Part shown: positions 1 to 8,906 of the stretch, piece after piece
Position numbering within the stretch: the first letter of the stretch is position 1
How the letters are laid out: each line of letters starts with the position of its first letter
Assembly: GCF_007748115.1 (NCBI RefSeq)
Contig: NZ_CP036289.1
Coordinates: forward strand, 1,612,001 to 1,676,000
DNA: 64,000 nt
Direction of reading: 5' to 3'
From: Bremerella volcania
GTDB taxonomy: Bacteria; Planctomycetota; Planctomycetia; Pirellulales; Pirellulaceae
Translations under genes and position numbers: made by a program
Notes under the pieces: model-generated
Database searches by the model: none
What the model was told of the DNA's origin: nothing
Seen by the model: the letters and a program-made list of their open reading frames with translations, nothing else

Positions 1-408
1 CTTTCCGGTGGTCTGGATGCTAACGCCTTGCAGCGTCCCAAACGCTTCCTCGGTTCGGCCCGTAAGGTCGAAGAGGGGGGCTCGCTGACGATCATCGCGA
101 CGGCCCTGGTCGACACCGGCAGCCGCATGGACGACGTGATCTTCGAGGAATTCAAAGGAACCGGTAACCAGGAAATCGTGCTCGATCGCCGCATGGTCGA
201 TCGTCGTATCTACCCAGCCATCGACATCAACGCCAGCGGTACCCGCCGCGAAGAGATGCTGATGGATCCGGAAGAATACCGCCGCGTCTGCATCCTGCGT
301 CGCGTGCTCAACGAAATGAACCCGCCCGACGCCATGGAGTTCCTGCTTGGTCACATGAGCAAGAACAAAACCAACGCTGAATTTCTCATGAGCATGAATG
401 TGCAGTAG
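1..408 (+). CDS. rho: Transcription termination factor Rho, C-terminal part (5' end outside window)
   Basis: The reading frame is open from base 1 and ends at a TAG at 406-408, giving the last 135 residues. Rho is a hexameric RNA-dependent ATPase/helicase that ends transcription. Visible signatures of its C-terminal motor domain are SGGLDANAL, the [19 protein letters not shown] block, the [19 protein letters not shown] stretch (R loop region), and the [16 protein letters not shown] and SGTRREE motifs. The C-terminus ([15 protein letters not shown]) is typical. NusB, another transcription-termination/antitermination factor, lies about 0.8 kb downstream on the same strand. Only the 5' end is missing. 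Confidence 0.97.
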   Translation, partial: LSGGLDANALQRPKRFLGSARKVEEGGSLTIIATALVDTGSRMDDVIFEEFKGTGNQEIVLDRRMVDRRIYPAIDINASGTRREEMLMDPEEYRRVCILRRVLNEMNPPDAMEFLLGHMSKNKTNAEFLMSMNVQ

Positions 409-447
409 TGCACGCTCATTACTGACCGCATTCCAACAAATCCTGTT

Positions 448-546
448 CCCTCTCCCTTTCCAAGGGAGAGGGCTAGGGTGAGGGTTGGGAAGCGAGTACC
501 AGCCATCGCCCCTCACCCTAACCCTCTCCCCAAGGGGGCGAGGGGA
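448..546. repeat. Composite palindromic repeat, copy A (two mirrored arms)
   Basis: Two arms of about 37 bases (448-484 and 509-546) face each other. Each contains CCCTCTCC, a short loop, GGGAGAGGG or similar, then a TAGGGTGAGGG block or its complement. The spacer of about 24 bases begins TTGGGAAGCGAGTACC. The same composite occurs at 9989-10087, and single arms flank the IS110-type element (3352-3393, 4665-4700). It fills the rho-ribH gap and could form a large RNA stem or act as a REP/BIME-like element. Confidence 0.85.
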
Positions 547-596
547 CCCGAGTTTGGTCTCTTTCACCTCCATGCAATTCCCGAACTGAGAACATC

Positions 597-1079
597 GTGC
601 CGAACATTTACTCCGGAACCGATTACCGTCCGACCAGCGATCGCGTGGCGATTGTCGTTTCGACCTACAACAACTCGATCACCAACAAGCTGTTGACCGG
701 TTCGCTGCAAACGTTGGAAAGCCGTGGCATTTCCGAGGCCGACATCGACGTGGCCAAGGTGCCTGGGGCCTGGGAAATTCCGCTGGCTGCCGCGGTGATG
801 GCTCGCAGTGGTAAGTACACGGCCGTCATTTGCCTTGGATGTGTCATCCGGGGGGAAACGACGCACGACGTGCACATCAACACCCAGGTCAGCCAGACGC
901 TGGGTAACTTGGCGCTTGAGTGTCAAATTCCTGTTTCCTTTGGCGTGTTGACCTGTAACACAGTCGAACAAGCGATCAGCCGATCTGGGGGAGCCGTCGG
1001 CAATAAGGGTGTCGAGGCAGCCGAAGCAGCCCTGGAAATGATGGGACTTCTGCGAAATCTGCCTGAGTCGAAACCCTGA
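597..1079 (+). CDS. ribH: 6,7-dimethyl-8-ribityllumazine synthase
   Basis: Condenses 5-amino-6-ribitylamino-uracil with 3,4-dihydroxy-2-butanone 4-phosphate to give the riboflavin precursor lumazine. The 160-residue length fits the family. Motifs visible are VSTYNNSITNKLL near residue 20, KVPGAWEIPLAA (substrate-binding loop, residues about 54-65), CLGCVIRGETTHDVH (phosphate-binding and catalytic His, about 81-95), and GNKGVEAAEAALEM near the C-terminus. The start is a GTG at 597 because no ATG in frame precedes the conserved N-terminus; only a weak GAG-type ribosome site lies upstream. It sits upstream of nusB in the same direction, the ribH-nusB order found in many bacteria. Confidence 0.95.
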   Translation: MPNIYSGTDYRPTSDRVAIVVSTYNNSITNKLLTGSLQTLESRGISEADIDVAKVPGAWEIPLAAAVMARSGKYTAVICLGCVIRGETTHDVHINTQVSQTLGNLALECQIPVSFGVLTCNTVEQAISRSGGAVGNKGVEAAEAALEMMGLLRNLPESKP

Positions 1080-1185
1080 ACTGGCCACGCTCGCTATAAT
1101 TCATCCAATCTGGCCGGTGAATTCCCCAAGTCGCATCCTGTGTACCGGCAAGACGTATTCGAGACCAGGCATTCTCTAGATTCCC

Positions 1186-1611
1186 ATGGCAAGACGTAGT
1201 CGAGCGCGTGAAGTTGTTCTGCAAATCCTCTATCAAGAGGATCTCAACCCCGATGCGGACCCGCGTCTGGCCGACGAGTTCCTGCGTGCGCGTTTGAAGC
1301 ATGACGAGAACCTGATTGAGTTCGGTCGATACCTGCTGATCGGGACTCGCGAACATCGCAAGAAGATCGACATGCAGTTGGAACGCTTCGCCGACAACTG
1401 GAGCCTCCGCCGCATGGCGGCGACCGATCGTAACCTGTTGCGGCTGGGTGCGTTCGAGATCATCTACTCGGACACGCCGGCCCGCGTGGCGATTAACGAA
1501 GCGGTCGAACTGGCCAAACGCTTCGGCGGCAAGCACAGTCCGCAGTTCGTCAACGGCCTCTTGGACCGCATTCTCAAAAGCATCCAGGCCGAAGGTAGCG
1601 ACCCAGCTTAA
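1186..1611 (+). CDS. nusB: Transcription antitermination factor NusB
   Basis: NusB binds boxA RNA together with S10 and helps transcription of rRNA operons. The 141-residue protein begins MARRSRAREVVLQILYQ, the typical NusB first helix. The C-terminal half carries RRMAATDRNLLRLGAFEI and the AINEAVELAKRFGGKHSPQF block followed by VNGLLDRI, all diagnostic of the family. The start ATG at 1186 has no clear Shine-Dalgarno sequence. It follows ribH by 106 bases and precedes ftsY by 97 bases on the same strand. Confidence 0.96.
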   Translation: MARRSRAREVVLQILYQEDLNPDADPRLADEFLRARLKHDENLIEFGRYLLIGTREHRKKIDMQLERFADNWSLRRMAATDRNLLRLGAFEIIYSDTPARVAINEAVELAKRFGGKHSPQFVNGLLDRILKSIQAEGSDPA

Positions 1612-1708
1612 CCTGCCGTGGCAGACAATCAGCGGGGTTTCCGCTACATTGGCGGTGGACCAATGGAACCATTCATCCCACCCAGGGGTAGAGGATTGAT
1701 TCGTAGCG

Positions 1709-2701
1709 ATGGGCATTTTCGGATTCGGTAAGAAGAAAGACGACGCGGAGACGACCTCACCAGAAGGTACTCCCGAAAAGGAAGCAGGCTTCTTTGGCCG
1801 TCTGGGGCAAGGTCTCGAGAAGACGCGCCGCCTGCTCAACACCGACATCCGCGACCTCTTCAAAGCGGAAGGACGCCTGGTTGACGAAGAACTGCTTGAC
1901 GAGATCTTCGCGATTCTGATTCGTACCGATATGGGGGCCGGCCCCGCCAACCAGATCAAAGATCGCATTGCCCATGACTTCCGCGGCCGCGTCGTCCATA
2001 CCGAGGACATCCTGAAGAACATCCAGGACGAACTCTCCGGCCTGATGCAGCAGGACAAAGAGCCGATCCGCATGGCCGCCGAAGGTCCGACGGTGATTCT
2101 GGTGGTTGGCGTCAATGGTGCCGGTAAGACCACCTCCATCGCCAAGTTAACGCGCTGGTTCATCGATCAAGGAAACTCCGTGGTTCTGGGGGCTGGCGAT
2201 ACGTTCCGTGCCGCGGCCTCCGAGCAGCTTTCGATCTGGGCCGAACGGCTCGGCGCGACGATCGTCCGCGGCGAGGCAGGCAGCGACCCGGCCAGCGTCG
2301 CGTTTCGTGCGGTCGACGAAGGAATCAATCAAAACGCCGATGTGGTGATCATCGATACGGCCGGCCGTTTGCAAACGCAGAAGAACCTGATGACGCAGTT
2401 GGACAAAATGCGCCGCGTCATCAGCAAGAAGATCGAAGCAGCTCCGCACGAGGTGCTGCTCGTCCTGGATGCCACCGCCGGTCAAAACGGGATCAGCCAG
2501 GCCAAGGGCTTCTCGGAAGCAGCCCAGTGCACCGGCATCGTGCTGACCAAGCTCGACGGAACCGCCAAGGGTGGTGTCGTGGTGCCGATCCGCAAGGAAT
2601 TCCAGCTCCCGGTCAAGTTTATTGGCGTGGGTGAAAAGCCGGAAGACCTGACGCGGTTCGATCCCGAAGCATTCTGCAACGCGCTGTTTGCCACGAGCTA
2701 G
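1709..2701 (+). CDS. ftsY: Signal recognition particle receptor FtsY
   Basis: FtsY is the SRP-receptor GTPase that delivers ribosome-nascent chain complexes to the SecYEG translocon. In 330 residues it shows a charged N-terminal segment (GFGKKKDDAE), a helical N domain, and the G domain: P-loop GVNGAGKTTSIAKL (about residues 133-146), DTFRAAASEQL (insertion-box region), DTAGRLQ (G3), TKLDGTAKGG (G4) and the GVGEKPEDLTRFDPEAF closing motif. The acidic A domain is short, as in many Gram-negatives other than enterobacteria. Start ATG at 1709 gives the usual MGIFGFGKKK N-terminus. Confidence 0.97.
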   Translation: MGIFGFGKKKDDAETTSPEGTPEKEAGFFGRLGQGLEKTRRLLNTDIRDLFKAEGRLVDEELLDEIFAILIRTDMGAGPANQIKDRIAHDFRGRVVHTEDILKNIQDELSGLMQQDKEPIRMAAEGPTVILVVGVNGAGKTTSIAKLTRWFIDQGNSVVLGAGDTFRAAASEQLSIWAERLGATIVRGEAGSDPASVAFRAVDEGINQNADVVIIDTAGRLQTQKNLMTQLDKMRRVISKKIEAAPHEVLLVLDATAGQNGISQAKGFSEAAQCTGIVLTKLDGTAKGGVVVPIRKEFQLPVKFIGVGEKPEDLTRFDPEAFCNALFATS

Positions 2702-2876
2702 CAGCGCAGCGTTCTCCCTAATTTGACTGTGGTACCGGTTCTGCGGGATTTTCGCTTAATTCCTGCTTCCCGACTCGCCGATGCTTAAGGTGCGGCATGT
2801 CTCCGTGTCCGTGGGGAGCGTGGGTGATTGGCCACGTCTTCCAGTGAACCACAACTGCGTATTAGGGGGATCATCG

Positions 2877-3200
2877 ATGTTTCGACGCATCGTATTTGGT
2901 CTGATCATTGCCGCTTCGATGTCGGTTACTTTCTCCAGCGCCGAAGCTGGCGACCAAGCATTCAGCCGCGTTTGGGGCGGAACGTACGGTAGCTACGACT
3001 GGGAACGTTTCTATCACTATCCCTACGTCTACTATCCCCAGAACTTCCAGGGCGCTGAGTACTATCGCAGCCGCGAGAGCCTGTACTACCGCTATCCGAC
3101 CGAAATGCGGATTCCGGTTTACAACGAACAGTGGCAGAACCCGTATCCCAACGGCCGTCTGTATCACTCCGGCCACCACTTCCTGCTGGACGTGTTTTAA
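2877..3200 (+). CDS. Small secreted Tyr-rich protein of planctomycete type
   Basis: A 107-residue protein with a signal peptide (residues 1-23: basic MFRR, hydrophobic core, cleavage near SSAEA). The mature part is very rich in Tyr, His and Arg (WGGTYGSYDWERFYHYPYVY, then PQNF, YYRYPTEMRIPVYN) and ends in HHFLLDVF. The start ATG at 2877 is chosen because AGGGGG lies 8-12 bases upstream and the signal peptide begins there; the frame is open farther upstream. As I recall, planctomycete relatives carry the label calmodulin-binding protein, which has little support. Function unknown; export is the only firm inference. A terminator follows at 3296. Confidence 0.75.
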   Translation: MFRRIVFGLIIAASMSVTFSSAEAGDQAFSRVWGGTYGSYDWERFYHYPYVYYPQNFQGAEYYRSRESLYYRYPTEMRIPVYNEQWQNPYPNGRLYHSGHHFLLDVF

Positions 3201-3208
3201 AGACCAGT

Positions 3209-3237
3209 TGGAAGTTTTCCGTGTTCAGCTTTCAGTC
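3209..3237. repeat. Short dispersed repeat of the GTTTTCAGTGTTC type, copy 1
   Basis: TTGGAAGTTTTCCGTGTTCA followed by a GCTTTCAGT end resembles stretches at 6727-6810 and 48446-48475. All lie between genes. The copy here is the most diverged. Confidence 0.5.
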
Positions 3238-3295
3238 GGAGGGAACGTTGCGTTTCTCCTGAGCTGAGCAATTTTAAGTGGAACATACGAAAAGG

Positions 3296-3329
3296 CGAGA
3301 GCTTGCCCGCACAGGCTCTCGTCTTTTTG
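3296..3329 (+). terminator. Rho-independent terminator of the small secreted protein gene
   Basis: Stem CGAGAGC (3296-3302) pairs with GCTCTCG (3315-3321) across a 12-base loop and is followed by TCTTTTTG. It lies about 95 bases after the stop codon of the gene ending at 3200. Confidence 0.75.
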
Positions 3330-3351
3330 CATGCGCGCAGCACAACCTTGT

Positions 3352-3393
3352 CCCCTCTCCACCGTCTGCGGGGGAGAGGGTTAGGGTGAGGGG
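3352..3393 (+). repeat. Dispersed repeat, single arm (copy B) left of the IS110-type element
   Basis: CCCCTCTCC and GGGGGAGAGGG pair, followed by TTAGGGTGAGGG. This matches the left arm of the composite repeats at 448 and 9989. Its mirror partner would be the arm at 4665-4700, on the far side of the transposase gene. Confidence 0.8.
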
Positions 3394-3525
3394 GTTAATC
3401 GCAGACTAGCAGCGCATGCGCGAACTGAGTTCCCATCGATGCGGTACTCTACTCGGCGATGTTGGGTGAAGGTTCGCACAAGAAACCCTTGTATGTTGAA
3501 ATCTGTTTAGATTTACATTGGAATC

Positions 3526-4649
<1,124 letters not shown>

Positions 4650-4664
4650 AATTAAACACAGTCG

Positions 4665-4700
4665 CTCACCCTAGCCCTCTCCCTGCGAGGGAGAGGGGAC
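4665..4700. repeat. Dispersed repeat, single arm (copy C) right of the IS110-type element
   Basis: CTCACCCTAGCCCTCTCCC, then a short loop and GGGAGAGGGGA. It is the mirror partner of the arm at 3352-3393. It also encodes the last residues (SPSQGEG) of the minus-strand zinc-ribbon gene. Confidence 0.8.
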
Positions 4701-5297
4701 AGGATTTTTTGGTGGGCCGCGTTCTGACGTCTGGCTCGCGCAGTTTGGTCTTCGTTCGGGTACCATGCCCACGTCTTCGTGGGCATGCCGTTCGCTATGC
4801 GGATCGTGACCCCCAATCGATTCTACGGCAGGCGCTTTCATCGCATGCCCACGCGGACGTGGGCATGGCACCCGCTCTTTCGAAAGCAGGTTCTTCAGCC
4901 GTTTGATCTCGCTCCCTTGCCGGTCGAGCACCTTCAAATGAAACGTGACCCAGCTGAATGCGCGATCCAACTGCTTGGCAGACGGCACGCGGAGTCCGTC
5001 GATGGTCTCGCCGGTGAAAGAAACGCGCTTGGGTGGTTGCGGACGCTTCGGCCTTGGCGGTGCCTTTGCAATGGGCGTTGTCCGGGAAGGCTTCTCGCTG
5101 ACAGGCGATGGCTCGACCGTTTCATCCGACTGCGAAGGATCGACCGCGATGACCAATTGCCCGACGACGTCGGCCGGGATTTCGACCAACGTCCCGCACG
5201 ACGAGCAAACGTAAGTCTTGCCAGCGCGCACCACGACCTGCGGTTTGCGTTCGCGTGAGAGCGCTCCGTTTTGTTCAGGGCGATGGTTGGATGACAT
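4671..5297 (-). CDS. Zinc-ribbon-like hypothetical protein with repeat-derived C-terminus
   Basis: A 208-residue protein of unknown function. Residues 27-40 (GKTYVCSSCGTLVEIP) form half of a zinc-ribbon with one CxxC; the other half is not evident. A Pro/Lys-rich linker follows (about 64-92). Residues 93-142 form a small conserved-looking helical part (SFTGETIDGLRVPSAKQLDR, then FSWVTFHLKVLD). From residue 143 on the frame runs through two CATGCCCACG hairpin repeats and then the dispersed repeat arm, so the last 65 residues are probably not part of the original protein. The start at 5297 was chosen because residues before it look non-coding; no clear ribosome site is visible. Confidence 0.6.
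   Translation of the reverse strand: MSSNHRPEQNGALSRERKPQVVVRAGKTYVCSSCGTLVEIPADVVGQLVIAVDPSQSDETVEPSPVSEKPSRTTPIAKAPPRPKRPQPPKRVSFTGETIDGLRVPSAKQLDRAFSWVTFHLKVLDRQGSEIKRLKNLLSKERVPCPRPRGHAMKAPAVESIGGHDPHSERHAHEDVGMVPERRPNCASQTSERGPPKNPVPSPSQGEG
4764..4867. repeat. Pair of CATGCCCACG hairpins
   Basis: Two perfect hairpins with 10-base stems: CATGCCCACG (4764-4773) with CGTGGGCATG (4778-4787), loop TCTT; and CATGCCCACG (4844-4853) with CGTGGGCATG (4858-4867), loop CGGA. Identical stems with different loops, 56 bases apart. Both lie inside the 3' part of the minus-strand zinc-ribbon reading frame. Confidence 0.85.
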
Positions 5298-5333
5298 GGT
5301 TTTGCTCGTTACGTCTGTGAGTAAATTTTCCTC

Positions 5334-5348
5334 AGCCCCAACGGGGCT
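5334..5348. repeat. Short GC palindrome AGCCCC-AAC-GGGGCT
   Basis: A perfect 6-base stem with a 3-base loop just upstream of the zinc-ribbon gene. The rest of 5298-5525 holds an imperfect palindrome near 5373-5405 and a T-rich tract (5498-5505); no gene is visible there. Confidence 0.5.
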
Positions 5349-5525
5349 AAGAGGGTTTGGGTTAGATTTGGTAGGCAATGGAAACACGCATCCATTGCGT
5401 GCCAATACTTCTGTTGTCCCCAAGCGAGATGGCTTCGAGGTCTGATGCGTGTAATTTAGAGGCGCAGCGCTTCAGTGAGATAGTGCGCTTGGGAATTTTT
5501 TTTGAAAGGTTTGCGCCGTGTTGCA

Positions 5526-6704
5526 TCAGCCGAACTTGCGGCAGACGGCTTCCAGGATGTCGGTGGCTTGGTGTAACTGCTCGATCTCGATGAACTCGTC
5601 TTTGGTGTGGGCCTGGGCGAGGGAGCCGGGGCCGAAGACGACCGAGGGGACGCCTATCGCGAAGAAGGCCGGCGAGTCGGTTCCGTAGGCTACCTGCATG
5701 AACTCGCTGGTGACGCCGAACTCTTTCGCGACGTCGGCAATGTGGCTGGCCAGCGCCTGGTTCGATTCGGCCAGCGGCAAGCCTGGCGAACTCATGTACG
5801 GCGGATCGTGCTGGACTTTCTCGGGGTCGTCGATCTTGGCGGCGATGAAGTCGATCACCTCCTGGCGGACTTCCTCTTGCGATTCGCCCGGCAGAACGCG
5901 GCGATCGATCTCGATCGTGCAGCAATCCGGCACTGTGTTCACGCTCACGCCCCCGGTAATCGTGCCGACGCTGATCGTCGGTGGGCCCAGCGGACCTTGC
6001 TCGGGAGCATTCGCCAGAACGGTTTGTTCGTACTCGCGAATGATGTTCAGGACGTTGGCCATGCGGTAGATGGCGTTGTCGCCGACCGAAGGTTTGCTGC
6101 TATGGGCGGCCTGGCCCAGGGCGTGGCATCGCCAGCGAATGACCCCTTTGTGCGATACGACGACGTTCATCGACGTTGGTTCTGCGACGAAGACAGCATC
6201 CGGCTTGCGCGAAATCAAATTCGATTTGCCATCTTTCCAGGTGCTGGCCAGGTGCCGGGCACCGGTGAAGCCGCACTCTTCGTTGACGGTACAAGCGACC
6301 AGCACGGTGGGCAGGTTCTCGCCTGGGTTCTCCTTCAGCCGCGACAGAACGGCCAGGCACATCGCCATGCCTCCCTTCACATCGCACGAACCGCGACCGT
6401 AGATGCGGTTTTCGATGCGGGTGCCGCCGAATGGATCGACCGTCATCCCTTCAACCGGGACAGTATCTTGGTGGGCTTCCAGTACGATGATCTTGTCGGA
6501 TGTGCCCGGCAGGCAGGCGATGACGTTGTCTCGCTGCGGAGCGACTTCGATCCGTTCGTACTCGACGCCGATCTCCTCGAAGATTTGCTCCAGTAGATCG
6601 CCCAGGCGATGCTCGAATTGGATCTCAGGCTGATCGACTTTGTGCCCCATCGGGTTGACGCTGGGAATCTGAACGAGTCGCTGCGTCAGCTCCACGACAT
6701 CCAT
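5526..6704 (-). CDS. M20-family metallopeptidase, acetylornithine deacetylase/succinyl-diaminopimelate desuccinylase-like
   Basis: A 392-residue cytoplasmic amidohydrolase with two metal ions. Metal ligands appear in order: LEAHQDTVPV (His, Asp), YGRGSCDVKGGMAM (bridging Asp), CTVNEECGFTGARHL (catalytic Glu-Glu), FVAEPTS, and H near the end in LAQAHTKDEFIEIEQL. The dimerisation domain lies between, with SHKGVIRWRCHALGQAAHSS. It is closest to ArgE/DapE, but the substrate cannot be told from sequence, and no arginine or lysine genes are adjacent. The start at 6704 has AAGGA about 8 bases upstream; the frame continues upstream into a repeat. Confidence 0.88.
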   Translation of the reverse strand: MDVVELTQRLVQIPSVNPMGHKVDQPEIQFEHRLGDLLEQIFEEIGVEYERIEVAPQRDNVIACLPGTSDKIIVLEAHQDTVPVEGMTVDPFGGTRIENRIYGRGSCDVKGGMAMCLAVLSRLKENPGENLPTVLVACTVNEECGFTGARHLASTWKDGKSNLISRKPDAVFVAEPTSMNVVVSHKGVIRWRCHALGQAAHSSKPSVGDNAIYRMANVLNIIREYEQTVLANAPEQGPLGPPTISVGTITGGVSVNTVPDCCTIEIDRRVLPGESQEEVRQEVIDFIAAKIDDPEKVQHDPPYMSSPGLPLAESNQALASHIADVAKEFGVTSEFMQVAYGTDSPAFFAIGVPSVVFGPGSLAQAHTKDEFIEIEQLHQATDILEAVCRKFG

Positions 6705-6726
6705 TGTGGAATCCTTCGGATTTAAG

Positions 6727-6810
6727 TTGGAAGTTTTCAGTGTTCCGTTTTCAGCAAAGAGAGAAGGGTAACGTTTCTGCACTGAAAACTGAACACTTCA
6801 CACTGAAAAC
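6727..6810. repeat. Dispersed repeat of the GTTTTCAGTGTTC type, copy 2 (inverted pair)
   Basis: AAGTTTTCAGTGTTCCGTTT at 6731-6750 is mirrored by ACTGAAAACTGAACACTTCA and CACTGAAAAC at 6781-6810, giving a long imperfect stem around a purine-rich loop. The same words recur in tandem at 48446-48475. Confidence 0.65.
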
Positions 6811-6936
6811 TACCCATTGTTCGCGTTAGCGGGTTTTCTCACAAGCATCCCACGCGGTTTGTTGAGGTGGTTTATAATACGAAGTTTGGCGAAATCTGGT
6901 TTGTTTCGTTGCCTAAAGCCCCGTGGACGGTAACTG

Positions 6937-8310
6937 GTGCCATCGACTCCTCGTAAACCGACGACGTTTCTGATCCAGGCGTTCGACCTTTCGGCTTGGC
7001 CGGTCGTTTTGTTTGGGGAAGGGAATACGGTTCGTTACTTGAACGCCGCCGCCGAGAAGACGCTGGGGATCTCGCGCGACGAACTGTTAGAACAAACGGC
7101 CCGGTACCATGGTTTGGGGCAATTGCCCAAGGCCCTGCAGCAAGTCTCCGACCTATGTCCCGCTTCCAACGTGTGGTTGGGGGAAGTGGCTACCCGCGAC
7201 ATCACGCTGGCTTCCGGCGTGGATGCCGCCGAAACGAGTTGGCGGGGTGTCTTCACACCGATCACCGACGCGCCGGACACGGAATCGATAGCGTTGGTTC
7301 GCAACGTGGTGGTGATGCTCGCCCCGCCTGATAAGTTTCCGCACTGGGGGCCGCTGCAGCCGCAGGAAGAGATTCACGCCACGCTGCAGGCACTGCGCCA
7401 TGAGTATCGCGGTCGTTATTCCGTCAGTCACCTGGTGGGAATCAGCACGGCGATGATTCGCGTGCGGCGGCTGGTCGACCTGGCTTCGCAGTCGCGCGTG
7501 CCGGTGTTGGTGATCGGCGAGCAAGGAACCGGACGCGAGCAGGTCGCTCGCACCATTTGTTATGCTTCCAACCCTGGTCACGCAGGCCCGGTGATTACCA
7601 TTGAAGGGCAACTGATGGACGCCGAGATCATGCAGACCACGATTCGCGCGTTTGCCAACCGCTGCCAAGATGACGAAGACGCCGGTCACGCGTCGCTGGT
7701 GCTGTTGAACGCCGATAAACTGGACCTGGGCGCGCAAACGGAACTGTTGCACCTGTTGGATTTAATTGGGGTCGACCTACGGATCCTATCAACGTCCGAA
7801 GAGTCATTGCTCGAGCTTGCGCGACGTGGGCAATTTCGCGAAGACCTCGCGTTTCGGATTTCAACCTTAGAGATTGAACTGCCGCCGCTGTGCGATCGAC
7901 CGGAAGACATTCCCTACATCGCCCAGGCTGTGGTGGAAGAACTGAACATTCCATCCGATCGACAGCTGCAATCGATCTCGGCCGAGGCGATTGATCGTTT
8001 GCAGCAACAAGAGTGGCCTGGGAATATCGATCAGCTGAACGAGATGCTGACGGCGGCCCATCAAACGGCCAGCGGGTTTACGCTGGATGTGACCGACTTC
8101 CCGTCAGTTGTCTCGCGGGCACCCCACAAGAAGATCGAAGCGAAGGAGCCGGAGTCGATCGATCTGGACGCTGCCCTGGAAGCATACGAGCGCGAGATTC
8201 TAGTGCGAACGCTCAAAGCGGCCAAGGGAAACAAGACTCAGGCCGCCAACATGCTCAGCATATCGCGGGCTCGGCTGCATCGCCGGATCGAACAGTGGGG
8301 GCTCGAATGA
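6937..8310 (+). CDS. Degenerate NtrC-like regulator: PAS - AAA-like - Fis-type HTH
   Basis: A 457-residue protein. Residues about 8-125 form a PAS-like sensor (FDLSAWPVVLFGEGNTVRYL, then LGISRDELLEQTA). Residues about 165-385 follow the layout of the sigma-54 activator AAA domain but are degenerate: the P-loop reads GEQGTGREQVA with Arg for the usual Lys, the GAFTGA loop is absent, and the Walker B region is LVLLNADKLD. The arginine-finger region FREDLAFRIS and the EWPGNIDQL block remain. The C-terminus is a Fis-type helix-turn-helix (KAAKGNKTQAANMLSISRAR). It probably binds DNA but is unlikely to activate sigma-54 by ATP hydrolysis. The GTG start fits the beginning of the PAS domain. Confidence 0.85.
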   Translation: MPSTPRKPTTFLIQAFDLSAWPVVLFGEGNTVRYLNAAAEKTLGISRDELLEQTARYHGLGQLPKALQQVSDLCPASNVWLGEVATRDITLASGVDAAETSWRGVFTPITDAPDTESIALVRNVVVMLAPPDKFPHWGPLQPQEEIHATLQALRHEYRGRYSVSHLVGISTAMIRVRRLVDLASQSRVPVLVIGEQGTGREQVARTICYASNPGHAGPVITIEGQLMDAEIMQTTIRAFANRCQDDEDAGHASLVLLNADKLDLGAQTELLHLLDLIGVDLRILSTSEESLLELARRGQFREDLAFRISTLEIELPPLCDRPEDIPYIAQAVVEELNIPSDRQLQSISAEAIDRLQQQEWPGNIDQLNEMLTAAHQTASGFTLDVTDFPSVVSRAPHKKIEAKEPESIDLDAALEAYEREILVRTLKAAKGNKTQAANMLSISRARLHRRIEQWGLE

Positions 8311-8377
8311 GTGGTACGATGACGCGTCGCGTGGTTGTCACTGGTGGCCTCCCTTCTTACGATGAATAAGGGTTGTC

Positions 8378-8821
8378 ATGGATTTAGCCGGCCGGTGTGT
8401 ACTGTATGAACCTCAACCTTGCTGGGCTCCCCGTTTACGGGGGCTCGCGCCAACCTCAACGGCTGGTTTGGTCGAGGTCCGTGTGGCGTCCGAGGTGATG
8501 AAATTGCTTTCGGAAGAGAGTCAGCGGTTGTTGATGGTTGCCCTGCGAAGTTCGATGACGGCGGCCCAGGTCGCGGCTCGATTGCGGCAGGTGGCTGAGG
8601 TTCGCCAGCGTTGGCCGGCGTGTCATGTGTTTCTGCTTTTAGACGAGCGAATGGAAGCATGGCATCCCGCATGCTGGGAGATGGGCAGCGGACTGGTGTT
8701 CATCGGGCCGAGATCGCTGCCGGTAATCCGCCGCACGATCGAACGTTTCCTTTCGCGGCTGCCTGAGCCTAAAGACACACCGGCCGAACAAAACGATCCA
8801 CTCGACTGGCTTCCCTGGTAA
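8378..8821 (+). CDS. Hypothetical protein with receiver-like fold
   Basis: A 147-residue protein that I do not recognise as a named family. Alternating hydrophobic strands and helices (GRCVLYEP, VEVRVAS, RLLMVALR, CHVFLLLDE, GLVFIGPRSL followed by a long helix) resemble a CheY-type receiver, but no phosphoacceptor Asp is in place at the third strand, so it would be a pseudo-receiver. It follows the degenerate NtrC-like gene by 67 bases on the same strand and may work with it. ATG at 8378 has AAGGG 7 bases upstream. The receiver assignment is inference. Confidence 0.6.
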   Translation: MDLAGRCVLYEPQPCWAPRLRGLAPTSTAGLVEVRVASEVMKLLSEESQRLLMVALRSSMTAAQVAARLRQVAEVRQRWPACHVFLLLDERMEAWHPACWEMGSGLVFIGPRSLPVIRRTIERFLSRLPEPKDTPAEQNDPLDWLPW

Positions 8822-8906
8822 CCCCAACAACAAACAATCCAACCCAATGCGCTTCCGGCACGGCCTATAGGTTTTGCCATTGCTTCCGCTCGAAGGAGAG
8901 TTCTCC

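Noticed and set aside
6850-6878. Promoter at the TATAAT of 6873-6878
   Set aside because: No acceptable -35 box lies 16-18 bases upstream, so the match alone is not enough.
6937-8310. Annotation as an active sigma-54-dependent activator
   Set aside because: The GAFTGA loop and P-loop Lys, both needed for that activity, are absent.
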